Below, piece by piece: positions 1-13,021 of a DNA stretch of 64,000 nt; within the stretch, counting starts at the first letter, position 1, and every line of letters starts with the position of its first letter. The notes beneath the pieces are model-generated. The model was not told where the DNA came from, made no database searches, and saw only the letters and a program-made list of their open reading frames with translations. This DNA is from Medicago truncatula. Its lineage: Eukaryota; Streptophyta; Magnoliopsida; Fabales; Fabaceae. Location of the stretch: positions 41,253,832 through 41,317,831 of the forward strand of contig NC_053046.1 in the NCBI RefSeq assembly GCF_003473485.1, written 5' to 3'. The position numbers were made by a program, and so were the translations under genes.

Positions 1-3000
1 TCGTGCCGTTCGGTTTAAAAGAATCAACAGCAGGATAACTTGTAGGATTTAGATTTTGTGCCACATTCTGGCAACACCTACTTCTCGCAATCTCCACTTG
101 TGGATCAAGTACCACTGCTCTTTTGTTACATTGCAATTCTACATTTGAGTTTTCTCGAGTCAACTTTGGCATGCGACTCATGTTTTCTCTCACTTCTATA
201 TTGGATACCTTGATAGGTTTTCTGGAATCATCAAGATTATCTGCAGGTCTCTTCCTGATATTTGTGCATGGATGATGATGGTCTTTGACAACCATACCAT
301 CCAACATTACTCTGTCAACGGCCTTATTTATGTTTCTAAAAACATTATTCATGGTAGTGTGTGTAACTGAAGCTTGTGGAGATTGAACAATTGATGCTGG
401 ACAAAGAGGGGTCGTCTTCATGGGACCCCGAGAAATCAAAGGATTAGAAGAGTAGAGAACTTTTGTTGAATGATTAGGAGATGGCGTGATAAAATTATTT
501 CCCCATCGATTTTGTGGAAAACTTTGATTAGCTACGCCAGAAAATTGCTGAGAATATGTCCCGCTTAGCATGTCATCTGTTGAGCTTGACAACCAAACTA
601 TATCACTTCTATAAGGCCCCTGACTCCAATATGTTTTGGCCTGTTCATTGGCAGCAGGCTGCAAGAAAGGAAATCCAAAGGCTGATTTTGTAACATGAGG
701 ATTTTTGTTCCTGCCATTTAGCTCACCGTTTCTTGAACATGTCGGCTGATTAAAATTGCAAGGAGTGGGTAATACCTGTGGCCGAGAGCATAGTACTGAT
801 GGTTTAGAACCAGCTATAAACTGCTCTGAAGAGTCATTGGGTGTCCCATTATATACTGTATATGAGGTGGATTCCTGAGCAATAGAATTGAAATAAGAAC
901 CAGCATTTCTGCCGACTCCGAGACTTCCATTTTGAGAAACATGATTACTTTGCATATCAGTAAACTGTTGAGGAAATCCCTGAGTGCTTTGTAATCCATG
1001 AGTACTTTGAATTTTCTCAGACTGCAATACACTATCGGTTGATATTTGTAAAGAGGAACCAGATACCCAATCCGGCTTGGAACATCTTTGCAGTAAAGAA
1101 TTTTCTAAAGCAGTATATTCAGCATAATGCCTTCTTTTGGATTCCTCGTCGCTCCAGACAACTCCTGTAAATTGTTGTGGCTCTTGGCTGCTTCTAGCAA
1201 TCGGAACATCTTTACCCATCAATCTCATTGTTGGTTGGCTGGAACTTGGTGAGATATGATCTGAACCTTCTTTCAGTGAAACCATCCCATTTCTGTTATG
1301 ATTCTGCACTCTTTCACGTTGGTTCTGTTCAACACACGAATTATGTTTAAGGAACTCTGAATGTAGTGGCTGCACATGGTGACTGGAACACATTTCAGAA
1401 TTAGGTGGATGGATATCTTCTGTTTGACTGCATAACTCGGTCACAGCTAACCTGGGTGGATAATTAGGTAATGAATTTGGACCATCTTTTCCTAATGTCT
1501 TCTGACCAAAATGCCTCTCATTAATGCTTAAATTTTCCTGGCTACTTTGACAGAGAATATTATTACTAGACAAGCCACTTAAAGAATCTCCTAATGGACT
1601 TGATGTCTCCAGCTGGTTCGTGCCAACATTTCCATTTGAACTGAAATTGATCTTGTCCATTCCAACATTTCCATTTGAACTGAAATTGATCAGCTCACCA
1701 TGAGAATTGAGTGGCAACCCGAAAAAGTTGGGATCCAAACAGCTATTTCTTATGCATCCTTGTCCCCAGCTTGAAAAAGGGTATGATTTATCAATCATAT
1801 CTTCAGGAAACATATTATCCAACTGTTTATCATCCAAGGTCTGGTTACTATTACCATTATCTCCATAATAGGACGATGAAGGTGATGGAGATTCAGGTTT
1901 TTCATTTACTTTGCCATATGGAGCAGAATAAGATGATGAAGGCTCCAGGAGTGTCTTTGTACTTGCATTTTTGTTCACAATGTCAACCTGAAAAGTAGGA
2001 TCCTCCGAATAGTCAATGAACTTTCCACCGAAACTGAAATCTCCAGATTCACTCACTTGTATATTTTTAGCACACATTTGCCCTTCTTGGACTGCCGAAA
2101 GAGGTTTAGAAAAATTAACTGTAGTTATGTTGCCTCCATCAAGAAGCTGTGAATTATTATCGTCATAAACTGCCATCTTGGTTAATAATTCAGACTTCTG
2201 TTCTAACTGATTTGCTTTTTCTTGATTGATACATGGCTTCAAGAAATTTAGTCCCATGACTTGTTTCAGAGTACAAGAAAACTGTTTGCTTTCAGTTATT
2301 GGGCAAACCTCCTCTCTCTTGTCCACTTCTATATTAAGGGCAATTTGGTCATAATTTTTGTTTGCCTCAAAACTTGAACATTCTTCATCAGTTCCAGAGG
2401 ACTGCTCCTTTGCAAATGAAGTGGCCAGTGCATCTGAAGATGTGCTAAACATGGTTTCATCAAATGAGTATCTCTTTTCCGGACCAACTATTTCATCTTT
2501 ATATGAGAATTTGACATGTCTGTCGGAGGTTAGCACTTGATCATATTCATCGCTTTCTTCAGTACCATCTTGAATTTTACATGCATTTGATATCTTTCCA
2601 GAAACATGTTTTAAATGGTTCCTAAAAATGCCCCGAACAGGAGAATCTGCTTTTTGCCACTTTCCAACTGAGTTATAGTTTTTAACCTGTGGCTTTTTTT
2701 CTACTGATAAGCCATTTAAACCCAATTTCTTTCTATGGACAGAAGGTTCAATGTCTTGTAGTGCACCCATTTCATCACCAATTGTATCTCTCAGTTTTCT
2801 GCAACTATTTACATCAGTTTGCACCTCGCGCTTGTTAGCACTTTCCTGAGATAAACAAGATTAAAAAGTTATTGATGCTCTATTAAACATAATCTCAATA
2901 AGTTGAATAAGCTTTAGGCCATACAAGATACTCATGACTTATTTAAATATAAAGGCATTTCACTGTATTATCTCCAATCACATATAAAGTACAAATGTAA

Positions 3001-6000
3001 CACCACTGGTTTTATAGCAGCCTTTTTCTGGTGGGCTTTTCGGCAAGAAAGGGGAATAGAAACCGCCAAAAGTTTAATGCAAAAGGTAAATGGTGAACAA
3101 AAAAGGGGGAGTGAAAGAGGAATAAAGTAAATAAAATTATTAATATAAAACAGTGTGTGCGGTGATACTGAAAATCTGTTCCACTAACTGTCCATGGGAA
3201 GCAGGAAAAAATCTTATGTTCTTTCAACAATTCCAAACTGCATATAGCTCGACAATTATGTGACTTTGTCTACACAATGTCCAGTTTCCAGTTAACTTGA
3301 CGTCCAAAGATGAATGTCCTTAGCAGTTTCCATAAAATATTAGTTATTATATAACTCTTATTTTGTACATCAAAAAGTTCTCTGCAAAATATTAAGGCAA
3401 CTACATTTATGCTTGTATCTTGTAAAGATAATCAATTCCACATGGAAATTTTCAAAGAAAAACATTTTTCTCCACCTTTAATGATCAAATCACAATCTGA
3501 ACTTCTGCATAAAAAAATTCTTTGATATTCATTGGGGAGTTATTTTACAATTTCAATCACTACAATGTGGAAAAGACTTGGTGACATTCTTGACCAAAAA
3601 AAAAAAAAGACTTGGTGACATTTTATTAAAATTTAATTGGTGTTTTAAGTGCCAGTTCATACAGAAAAAAAGGCAATAACTTATCCATTTTAAAATACGC
3701 TATTAAAAAGATCAATTACAAAGCATGTGTCTGGATGAATTTCTCCATGGGTTTCTTGAAGCTACTAATTGCATTCGAGAGTTTGTAAAACGTGCAGCAA
3801 TACACTGTGGTTCTTGAACTCACCAAACACATGCTGAGTAAAGAACTAAATTACGTCCTTCAAGACTTCAAGACAAAACTCTCGAATTTGGCCATTTTAG
3901 TATTTTATATTCAGAAGAGGAGAACCTAAAAATCTATATTAAATAAATAAATGCATGGATCATATGCTTGCATCAACGAAAAACACATTTAACAATAAAA
4001 GCTAATAAATTATTTTATTAATATATACCAAAAAGTGCTTTTAGTTCATAAGGTTATACTTGATTACTTATACGAACTTAAATATTTTCTTATAAATGTT
4101 TTTGTTAAAAATTATATGCGTGAATGGAAGCTTTGCACTTTTCGAATAACCATTAAACTAGACTTCGGTACATATATGATATGAAACTGCATATACCAGC
4201 TAGCTAGTAGAATGCATGAGAAGTTCAACTCAATCATATTTGTAGGCTACTTCCATAAAAATATATATATTATAGGCAGTAATGCATAATAAAAATTATT
4301 AATACAATGCTCCCTAAAAAAAAAAAAAAACTACTAAAGCTTCAACTAATAATAATAGTAACCACATATACCTAAGTTGATTTTACGTAATAAATAGATA
4401 AAAAAAAACCCAAAATAGATATAAAAAAACTTTAACAATTTCATCCAAAATTCATTTTGAAAATTAAAAAATAAAATTCCGACAACAAAACTTTGTACTT
4501 AACGCTTATGTACTTTTTTTCTTCTTTTTATGTTGACAAATACTGTACTTGTTATTTTTTGAAGTATCACTTCTGTGTACTTCATCCCCAGTTATAAATA
4601 TCAAACTACTACATTTACTCGTAAGGAATTGCATATACCAGCAAGTAGACTCCATGATAGCTGTAATTCAAAATCTTATTTATAGCGCATAATAAAATCT
4701 ATTAAAAAAAATTGGGTTTAAAAATCTTTAAAAATTTACTTATTACAGAAACTGCATATCCCAAAAATTCATTTTACTATATAAATGGAGTAAAATAATC
4801 TCAAACAATTTGGTACAAATATTATTTTAAAATTTTTTAGTCGTTATTCAAAGTCTGTGCTTAAAAGATTATGCACAATAAGTATATGTAAGTACGTAGA
4901 TACGACTGTACGAGAAAATGTTTTCAGTTCATTACCTTATGTCTACTTTATAATTGTAAGTACGTAGATACACTTGTACGAGAAATGTTTTCAGCTTTGG
5001 TTCCTAGTAGTAGTTACTCTTTGTTTTTTTTTTTTTTTTTTTCTTTTTTCTATCAAGTGCCTAGAATTCACTTTTTTCAACGTGAATAAGTGGGGGTGTG
5101 CAGGGTTCGAATCCCGGCATGTTCCTGCTAAATGAGCTATGCTCAAGGGGATTAGATACTCTTTGTTATTACGGTAAAATAACAAAAAATTGTAAATGAC
5201 TACCATATGTATTTATTCACAATTTTACTTAAAATATTCTCCCCTATTTGTCATTATTTTTTTGACAAAAAAATATACTCTTCTATTAAACATACCGTAC
5301 TTTTATTAAAAAAAATGGAAAATACCAATTTTTACGAAAATAATGAATTTATAATTTCACCATGTTAAAATCATTTTTTTTTTCACAAGACCATGTTGTT
5401 AAAATCATTGTTAATTATATATCTTATTTCTTTTTATGAAAGGAAAATCAAGAAAAATGAGTGGATCCTTTAAAATGACCAGAAGTGTTCAAAGAAGGTT
5501 AAAAAAATCTACAAAGCCTACTAATTTAAATCAAATGAAAAAAGTATTTGCACATTAAGTAATACTCATGTATATATGAATTTTAGTGAAAGTGGAGAGG
5601 AGAAGAATGTCACCTACATTTTTTTACTCAGAGAATGAGAAGTACATGAATTAAGATAATACTTGAAATGTTTTTTGGTAATCATTTTTTTTTTTACCTT
5701 TATAGAATGAGTTCGATTTCGGAATGAAACAATTTTTATACTAGAATTTGCTTATCTTTCGACCGAACTCCGGATTATTATGTCTCATTCTCCCAAGAAC
5801 CGGAGAATTAACGCCAAAAAAAATATAATGCACACTTCTGAAATTGACAAATAATAACCTCTTTTTTTTTGTTTGGTAAAAGACAAAAAAAAAAACTCTA
5901 AAAAATTGTATTACATGTTCCATATATCCCATTCAAAATTTTGTAGCTTCTGTCGAATCTCAATGCTGAAATTTCAGTGTACTTCAGTTTTATAAAAGAT

Positions 6001-8702
6001 TGATAGGCAATATAATAAAAATAATGTTTTTTGATAAATGGAAAAAATAAAAATTATGATTATAGAATCAATTGTCCGAGGACCTTGTCGGAAAATGAAT
6101 TTGCTACTAGATTAGTAAACGTTAAGACTAGAAACAATACCCTACAGAAGTTGTTGCTTCAAATCAGTCAAGTTTTTTAACTTACATGTTTAGTAAGATT
6201 ACATACATGTATTTGTGCAACCATGGATGGCCTACATTTAACAACTTCCACTTCCAACAAATTTCACCAAGCATAACCATGAATGAAACTATTTTAGGCC
6301 TTCTCTTTCAATGTCTTTATATACTTGTCTTAAATATTTCAGATTGTTTTCTGATAGACATTTTAAGTTTAACCTTTAATTCTTGACCATTTCATCAAGT
6401 AATTCTCCCCACAGACCAAAACTTTAACAATATGATCAAGTATATATATGATATATCTATTAGACTATCACGTAACAGAGGGTCCAAAACCATCCCCCTA
6501 CTTCACTTATGTGCCACTATGCATAAAACACGTCAGAAGATACACTCATGCGATAATGATCTATAGTATCCCTCCCAAGTCAGAGTATATTTTTTGTATG
6601 ATGTTACATTATGTACATCTGGAAATGCATATTGCATATATATATATGCAAATATTCAACATTCCAAATCACTATATACACTTCTGACAGGCCAATAAAT
6701 GATCTATAAAATTATGGACCTCCACTTACATATATCCCAAAATATATGCAGCTGCTCATAAACCTCATCTCCTACGTTCGAAAAACTCTAGGCAAAGGAG
6801 ACAAAGAACATGCCAATCTACCCATGGCCCATATGAAAATTCTCCCAAATTATTAGTTAATAGTGATGGGGGTGAGAAAAAAGCTCTTATACATGATTAG
6901 GCTCAGCTCTTCCTACCTTGTAATCCCAGAGTGGCCCCTCGTAGCTAGGGTACTCTTACTCAATCTACTGATTATACACACACCCTACAGCTGGAGCATC
7001 ATCCCCTTCACTGACTTATGAATTTCCTTCCACACATGAAGGAATTTGTGTTATCTTAATTTTTAACTTCCCTTTCCTAACTTTTAATTACTGTATTTCG
7101 CTCAACTAGTACTATTTAATTACTAATCAGCTTTTTTAGCAGTAATTTTATGCAAAAAAAAAAAAAGCAACACATAGAATTGGGAAAACTTTAATCACAC
7201 AGCAAATAACATGAATTAGTAAAAACACTACATGTATCGGGTGATATTTTATGTATAAATTCCATCAATTTTACCCTCATTAACCATGAATTGACTTCAG
7301 ATAATGGAAACAAAAATCATATAGCAAAAAGATTAACTTATATTTCATGAGACATAAACTACGTACCTTCTTCCGAGTGAACTCACTGTTGAAGATGTTC
7401 ATCTTTTTCTTCTTTTTCATGTTCATCTTCTTCTTCGTCTTCACCTCATTGTTCAACAACACACCACTATCACAGTACTTTACCATCTTCTTTATCGTCA
7501 TCGTCTTCTTCTTAGTCTTCTTCATCTTTTTATTTTTGCTGTTTTTGTTCAAACTCTTCTTGTTCTTGGTTATCGAAACAAAAGTAGCAGCAGCATCAGA
7601 AGCACTAGATTCCTCGCCGGAATAATCAGAGAATTTATCTTCATCTTCTTCAACCTCAACAGTCTTACTCTTTATGTTGTTGAATTCAATCGGCGGCACA
7701 ACGTTGAGAATCTCAGCAATAGAACGCTTCTTCGGCGCTTTAGGTTTAGATTTGAAACCAGTCCTCGCCGTCTGACGCCGTTCATCTCTAACAGCCTTCC
7801 CTAAACAACTATCAATATGAGCGTTCACCGCCGTCACAGTAGCAGCGTTGAAATCTTTACAAACAGGACAAATCATCTCCAATTTCTCCTCCTCAATTGA
7901 CAATTTCTCCGATTCTTTCGCCGATTCACCACCTCCTGGTTTAGATCTCAACGCCTCAAGCCGTTGAGAGAGCCACCTGAACTTCCTAACAGTAATCGAA
8001 ACTTCATCTTCTTGAACGACATCCTCCTCTTCAGGTGGTAACTGCAACAATTTCATCACACTCTCGTTTTGAATAGCTTCTTTTTCCTTCTCCTGATGAT
8101 GTTGCTGATCTATATATCTATCTTTATCCTCCACCTTGAAAATCTCAGCTATAGAACGCTTCTTGGGCGATTTTGATTTTGACTTAAACGACTTTAACGC
8201 TTTGGATTTGGAATTGATGATCCTCATATGACGACGCTCTACTCTAACCGACTCAGCAAGACAACCGTCGATGTGAGCGTTTACTGCTGTAAGAGTAGCA
8301 GCGTTGAATTCACGACAAACCGGACAAATCATCTCTACTTTTTCATCATCTTCAGCACGAACAGGATGATCAGATTTGGATGATTGAATTGTAGAAAATT
8401 GTTGTTGAGCTGAAGATTGATGATTTTGATTGGATCTGCTAGGGCAGGGAGACATAGGAGGAAGCCAAGAGTGAAGTTGGTCGCGCGTGAGATGAGGGTT
8501 AGAAGTGGAAGTGAATGGCCAGCATTTGAATACATCAATAGACCTCATCTTAGAAGTGTACTCTCTGAATCAAATCAAATCAAATCAAAATGAGTTGAGT
8601 TATATTAAGTAAGTTAAAGATCCATTATGAAATGAAACATAAAATAAATAAATGAAGTATTATGATATACCTTATTGAGAATCCATCAAACCTAGAATCC
8701 AT
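1..8702 (-). CDS. Double UBZ4 zinc-finger protein, HAPLESS 8-like (partial, 3' end beyond window)
   Basis: Coding exons by hand: 8702..8671, 8564..7367, 2845..<1. All joins have GT/AG borders and stay in phase. The 32-nt first exon encodes MDSRFDGFSI and joins to REYTSKMRSIDVFKCWPF, so the downstream ATG at 8548 is internal. At least 1358 residues are present. Two C2HC Rad18-type (UBZ4) fingers are clear: C91/C94/H108/C112 and C243/C246/H260/C264, each starting EMICPVC and followed by a basic linker with KKRSIAEI, so the block was duplicated. The rest is low-complexity and Ser/Asn/Gln-rich with a basic stretch (KKKMNMKKKKKM) before intron 2. UBZ4 fingers usually bind ubiquitin, often in DNA-repair proteins. 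The N-terminal pattern and finger pair recall plant HAPLESS 8-type proteins of unknown biochemistry. The family name is moderate confidence; the gene structure is high. Confidence 0.8.
4888..4995. repeat. Tandem duplication, 68-bp period
   Basis: The 40-bp segment beginning GTAAGTACGTAGATAC at 4888 returns at 4956 with a few substitutions and ends in TGTTTTCAG in both copies. It lies in the long intron of the UBZ4 gene. Each copy contains a donor-like GTAAGT and an acceptor-like TTTTCAG. Confidence 0.8.
5026..5153 (-). mobile_element. tRNA-derived SINE, minus orientation
   Basis: Read on the minus strand it has a tRNA-like head with a B-box-like GGGATTCGAACCC, then a CACTTATTCAC body and an A-rich tail (the T run at 5026-5050). 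Flanking target duplications are AGTTACTCTTTGTT (5012-5025) and AGATACTCTTTGTT (5154-5167), 13 of 14 identical, which fixes the borders. Same family as the copies at 11675, 12957, 16616, 26215 and 33420. Confidence 0.85.
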
Positions 8703-9012
8703 GATATAATCTCAGCAGCAGTAGTAGTAGTAATAAGAAGAGAGGGAGAAGGAGTTAAGAATGTGGAAGAGGAGAGAGAAACATGAGATAGAAAGAAAGG
8801 GTAACGTTATTTGTGCTGCTTGGTGGTGAGAAGAGAAGAGAAGAAAAGAAAAGAAAAAAAAAAAGGGAAGAGAGAGTGTGTGTGGGTTTAGCTGTGTCTG
8901 TTTGCTTTTCCCTAATTTATGACTGAAAGGGACGTATGAGAGAGAGAAAGAGGGCTCTAGAGTCACGACAGAAGCATAATAAGAACGGAAAGAACTGGCG
9001 AAAGTGAAACAA

Positions 9013-9030
9013 TGCTATATATATTTAAAA
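9013..9030 (-). promoter_or_regulatory. Probable TATA box of the UBZ4 gene
   Basis: On the minus strand AAATATATATAGC lies about 310 nt upstream of the ATG at 8702, with a GA/CT-rich presumptive 5' leader (8703-8980) between. Position and context fit a plant TATA promoter. The transcription start is inferred. Confidence 0.45.
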
Positions 9031-9509
9031 GTTTTCAGGAATCGTATTTTAACAAGTAATAACCATAAAAATACATTACTTCTAAGGAAAAATTGTATAA
9101 AAATACATATAAAATAAATGCTGATTTGATTTTAAAATTGAAAAAAATAATATTATTAGATTAACAATGGTATAAAATGTATGTGGACTGTGGTGTCCGA
9201 TAATTTTTTAATGTTAAAATAACTTTTCTCAAATTTAAAGATTATTTGTGGTGAAAAAAGTTTAATTTGGTGAACTTATTATTACTCACTTCTATTTTTG
9301 TCATTTTTACACATTAATAAATATATTTAATTTTGTATTAAAACGAAAAAATTATAAATTATTTTATAAAATTATTTCTCATTATAATGATATAAGAAAG
9401 AGAGATTAAAAAAATTATTGAAGATAGAGTAATATTTTTTTTTAAAATAAAGATAATGAAAGTAGCACTACCAAATATCATTAAACCAAAACAAGAAAAG
9501 AAAAAAAAA

Positions 9510-9924
9510 GTCAAATGCATCTAAAGGTTATTTACGTTTTTCATTTTTTTTAAAGTGGTCCTTTAAGTTTCAAAAGTCTCAAACAAGTCGTTTAAGTTTC
9601 AAAAGTCCCAAACAAGTTCTTTTAATTTTTGAATCGTTTCAAACAAGTCCTTTTACAGGATGATGGTGATGATTCAGATGATAGCAACAAAGAGCATTAT
9701 CCACCATTTGTCATGCCTAAAAAGATGACTAATTTTAAGTGGGTGTTAGGAGCCAGATTTAGTACCAAAGATGAGTTCAATGAAGCAATTACCAACTATG
9801 TTATCTACAATAGGACTTGTTTGAAACAATTCAAAAACAAAAAGGATTTGTTTGAGACTTTTGAAACTTAAAGGACCACTTTAAGAAAAATGAAAAATTT
9901 AAAGAATCTTTAGATGCATTTGAC
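9510..9924 (+). mobile_element. Deletion-derivative MULE with long TIRs and a transposase N-terminal fragment
   Basis: The 415-bp element has outer ends GTCAAATGCATCTAAAG and its inverse CTTTAGATGCATTTGAC. The right inverted repeat spans 9813-9924; the left spans 9510-9650 and is longer because a roughly 28-bp piece (TTTAAGTTTCAAAAGTC...) is duplicated in it. The central 160 bp reads as the MuDR-type N-terminal domain: an acidic run (DDGDDSDDS) then FKWVLGARFSTKDEF. No DDE catalytic domain is present, so it is non-autonomous. Flanks are A-rich and I could not fix a 9-bp target duplication. Confidence 0.75.
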
Positions 9925-10029
9925 AAAAAAACAGAGAAACTAGGTCAAGACCTTCTCACAAATACTTGAACCTATAGTTAGGTAAGTATAGTATGTTCCT
10001 AATATAATCTTATTTAGTACCATCAAGAG

Positions 10030-10773
10030 GAAAGGAGATCCAGACAAGAGAATATAGAGTTAAATCAATGTTAGGTAAACTATTAGCAAAAGTTTTTCCA
10101 TCTCTATAAATATGAGTCATAAAAAAAAAATAAAAAAATTATTGGTTCTATCTATATAGTTAATCCACTTGTTTCTTAAGTGTCAAGGGACCATATTATT
10201 ATGAAACTTAATTTGAAGCATCACTAATTGAGAGTCTGTTTTTAGTCATAAATTATTTCAGTCTTTTGAGACAATTCTCTCTATAGCAATCATAGAAGCA
10301 CTGATTTCGACAATAAAAGCAGGTTCAATATTTAATCTCTTGTTAAAGCAACCAAGAGAGTTACCATTTGAGTCCCTGAAAATGCCTTATTAAGAAGCGT
10401 TTGGAGGTTTTTTTTTTTTTACCACTGCTTCATTTCTTTAACCTTTATCCAGTTGACAAGAGGAGGGATCCAAAGATCTTCTTTGATCAAGGGGCGTCCC
10501 GGGGAGATGAATATCGATCTTCAGTGGTTTAAGAATCACAAACTCTTGCATATTGCTAGAGGTTGTCTGATTTGTATAATCCCCTATTAATGAGATATGA
10601 GCAATGGTTTTATTTATGGCAAACTTCCATTTCACATGTTTGTTTCGAAACCTAGATTGATAAACCAAACGATGTTTAAGATATGCAAGCTTGTACGACA
10701 ACTTTACATTGAGAAGTCCAACGTCTCTCACAAAGAGACCAAATATCATCAAATGAGATGAATTGTATAGCAA
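10030..10773 (-). pseudogene. LINE-derived RNase H remnant
   Basis: The minus strand shows, in order, PLKIDIHLPGTPLDQRRSLD, a shifted GIFRD.NGNSLGCF block, EPAFIVEISASMIAIE, LRNKWINYI and HIYRDGKTFANSLPN. This is the order of motifs in the RNase H domain at the 3' end of plant L1-type LINEs. Stops and shifts between blocks show it is decayed. No reverse transcriptase part is visible upstream. Confidence 0.7.
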
Positions 10774-11674
10774 AGTTAAGAGTAGAGGTCAACCAAAACC
10801 ACGATTAATATTGTATTGGTAATAAAATGTAAATGGTATGACAGAAATGAAAACATTAATATTTTAAGATGTGTGATTATCGTTGCGGGCTATTTATAAT
10901 TTGCTAAAAAAAATTAAGAATCAAAGTGAGAAAAAAATATAACTTGGATGTGTTGTTTGGGCGGTGGCAGAATCAATACGAGGAAAAAAAAATTCATGAA
11001 ACAATATAAGTCATAAATTCAAACATTAGTTCAAGTAAAGACTACAAAATTCAATAAAAAAAATACAAAATTGAAAGAAGAAAAAAAACACTTTAAACTC
11101 GAGAGGAGACTATCATATGAATCGAGTTATCGACTATAACATAGCCGTATGGCCCTGCCAAACAAATTAGCCATAGTAAATGACATAAATATAGTAAATT
11201 TTGATGATTATTTTTATTAAATTACTCTTCTTTAACCATATATAAAAGAGAATTGTCGAAAATTAACTAAGTTGATAAGAAGTTAACTCGTCTTAGATTT
11301 AACTTCTACTATCGATAAGAGGACTACCTTAATTTAATAAGTTCTCTTTTAACATTTGATAAGTCTCAAATCTTACCCTGATTTTTATGAGTCCTCCAAT
11401 GTTAACTTAACTAAACTTTTTTCCATAAAAAAAAGGAGAATTCAAAAGAGAATATAAAATATGTTAAATTATCTTAACTAAAATGATTTATATTATAGAA
11501 CAGGCGAAGTAATTGATTTTGCTAATGAGCCCTTTTCTGCAGAAAAAAATCTAGAAAAACCTCCAATCGAAAATGAGAGATGGGTTCTTCAATCTATTTC
11601 GAGGAGTCATTCCTTATATTTTATTTTTTTGAAAAAACAATGTATAGGAGAAATTAAATGAAGCAAAAAATCTA

Positions 11675-11767
11675 TTTTTTTTTTTTTTTTTGGTGTCTGA
11701 GGTTTGAAACCCAAACCTTGCATATATTTATGCATATTATTTTTATCAACTGAGCTAAACTCACGAG
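11675..11767 (-). mobile_element. Short SINE copy, minus orientation
   Basis: The reverse strand reads CGTGAGTTTAGCTCAGTTG, the A-box side of the SINE head, then a B-box-like GGGTTTCAAACC, and ends in a long A tail (T run 11675-11691). It lacks the body seen in longer copies. I could not match a target duplication. Confidence 0.65.
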
Positions 11768-12956
11768 ATTCTAATATTGTCTTATAACACAATACTAAGA
11801 AATTAAGGATTTTTTTTTAACTTAAACTAAATCAAAAGGAAGGTCAGATCCCTACAATTTGCTTCTTAAAATACAATAGGAACACTATCCTGCTGATGAG
11901 TAGGAGAAAATCAAGAAATCTCTCCTTCAAGGAAGAAAGGGATCATGCATGTAGCAAGTATTATTAGTGGAACCCACTTTCCATGCTTCAAAGTCTAAGA
12001 GGGTAATTTTTGTGTCGTCACAGTCACAAAATTAAATTATTTAAAATACATAAAAATACATGTTAATTAATTATTTTTATAATAGTTAAAAAAATTGTCC
12101 TTTTATTTTATCTCTATTTGTGTGTTTCATAATTAAAATTACTTATCGTGACCACATAATATTTATCGAGGCAAATACCCCATCTTATGAGAGTCATTAG
12201 TATCAATATATTAATTTTACATAACACTTCAAAGAGGGTTTGCCGAGCAATTTAGAAATGGGTCATATTAGAGGGGTAAGTTAAGAAATTAAAAAAGAAA
12301 TTAAATAATAAATGTACAAGTTAAAAAGATAAAATTTAAATCTTTTAAAATTAAAAATATACAATTCTAACATTTTAGTTTTATTTTTAATTTTTTATCT
12401 TATATCTTTAATGCACAAGTTAACATTTTCCTTTGTAAACAATTTGGTTGTGGCCTCTTTCTTATATTACTAAATTGATGCAGGTGATCCATAAAAGCAG
12501 TAGAATTGGAAATTAACAATATCTAGAGGTGTGGGGAAAATAAATTGTTGTGGTCTTTCAACAATTCAGAGTACTGGTAGTAACAACTTACAAGTTACAA
12601 CTCCAAATCCTTTCAAAAAAAAGGAAAAGTTACAACTCCAAAGAAAGTGGTACATTCAATTCATAGTTTAGCAGCCAATGGTAGTAACAAAGAGATTCCA
12701 AGTAAACCAATCATGAAAGGCAATGCAAAAGATCTCAGCCTAAATATTTGGATTTATTAGTTCAGTCCAAAACATTTTGACTTCTTCTTCACAATTCCAA
12801 AGGATGAATCAAAGTCTTTGGACGGTCTCCACATCTTGGACATAAATCAGAACCATCTAAAATGAATTATCTCTTTCAACACATGTAATGTTATTTCATA
12901 TGGTTACGTACATCCTCTTCAATGATATATATAATCTATATAGACTACATACATTA

Positions 12957-13021
12957 ATCCTCGTGAGCTTAGCTCAATTGCTATGAAATGTTGGAGTTCG
13001 AACTCCGACCAACATAAAAAA
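12957..13021 (+). mobile_element. Minimal SINE copy with target duplication
   Basis: A 65-bp insertion: CGTGAGCTTAGCTCAATTG, B-box GGAGTTCGAACTCC, then a short A tail. Flanks AGACTACATACATTA (12942-12956) and AGACTACATATATTA (13022-13036) are target duplications with one mismatch. It shows that the tRNA-like head alone, without the body, was inserted. Confidence 0.85.

Larger units (their letters stand above)
2846..7366 (-). other. 4.5-kb intron 2 of the UBZ4 gene
   Basis: The donor (AAG|GTACGT, 7367/7366) and acceptor (CTCAG|GAAAG, 2846/2845) leave phase 0 on both sides. The intron is AT-rich with many homopolymer runs. It holds one minus-strand SINE (5026-5153) and a 68-bp-period duplication at 4888-4995. 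I saw no further exon, though a small one could be missed. Nothing else recognisable. Confidence 0.7.

Noticed and set aside
7347-7625. 92-codon plus-strand ORF rich in Phe and Val
   Set aside because: It is the antisense of the Lys/Asp-rich coding exon of the UBZ4 gene. The hydrophobic look is a mirror of Lys codons.
5042-13020. tRNA genes suggested by GTTCGAA-type B boxes
   Set aside because: The sequences do not fold into a complete cloverleaf, end in A tails and have target duplications, so they are SINEs.
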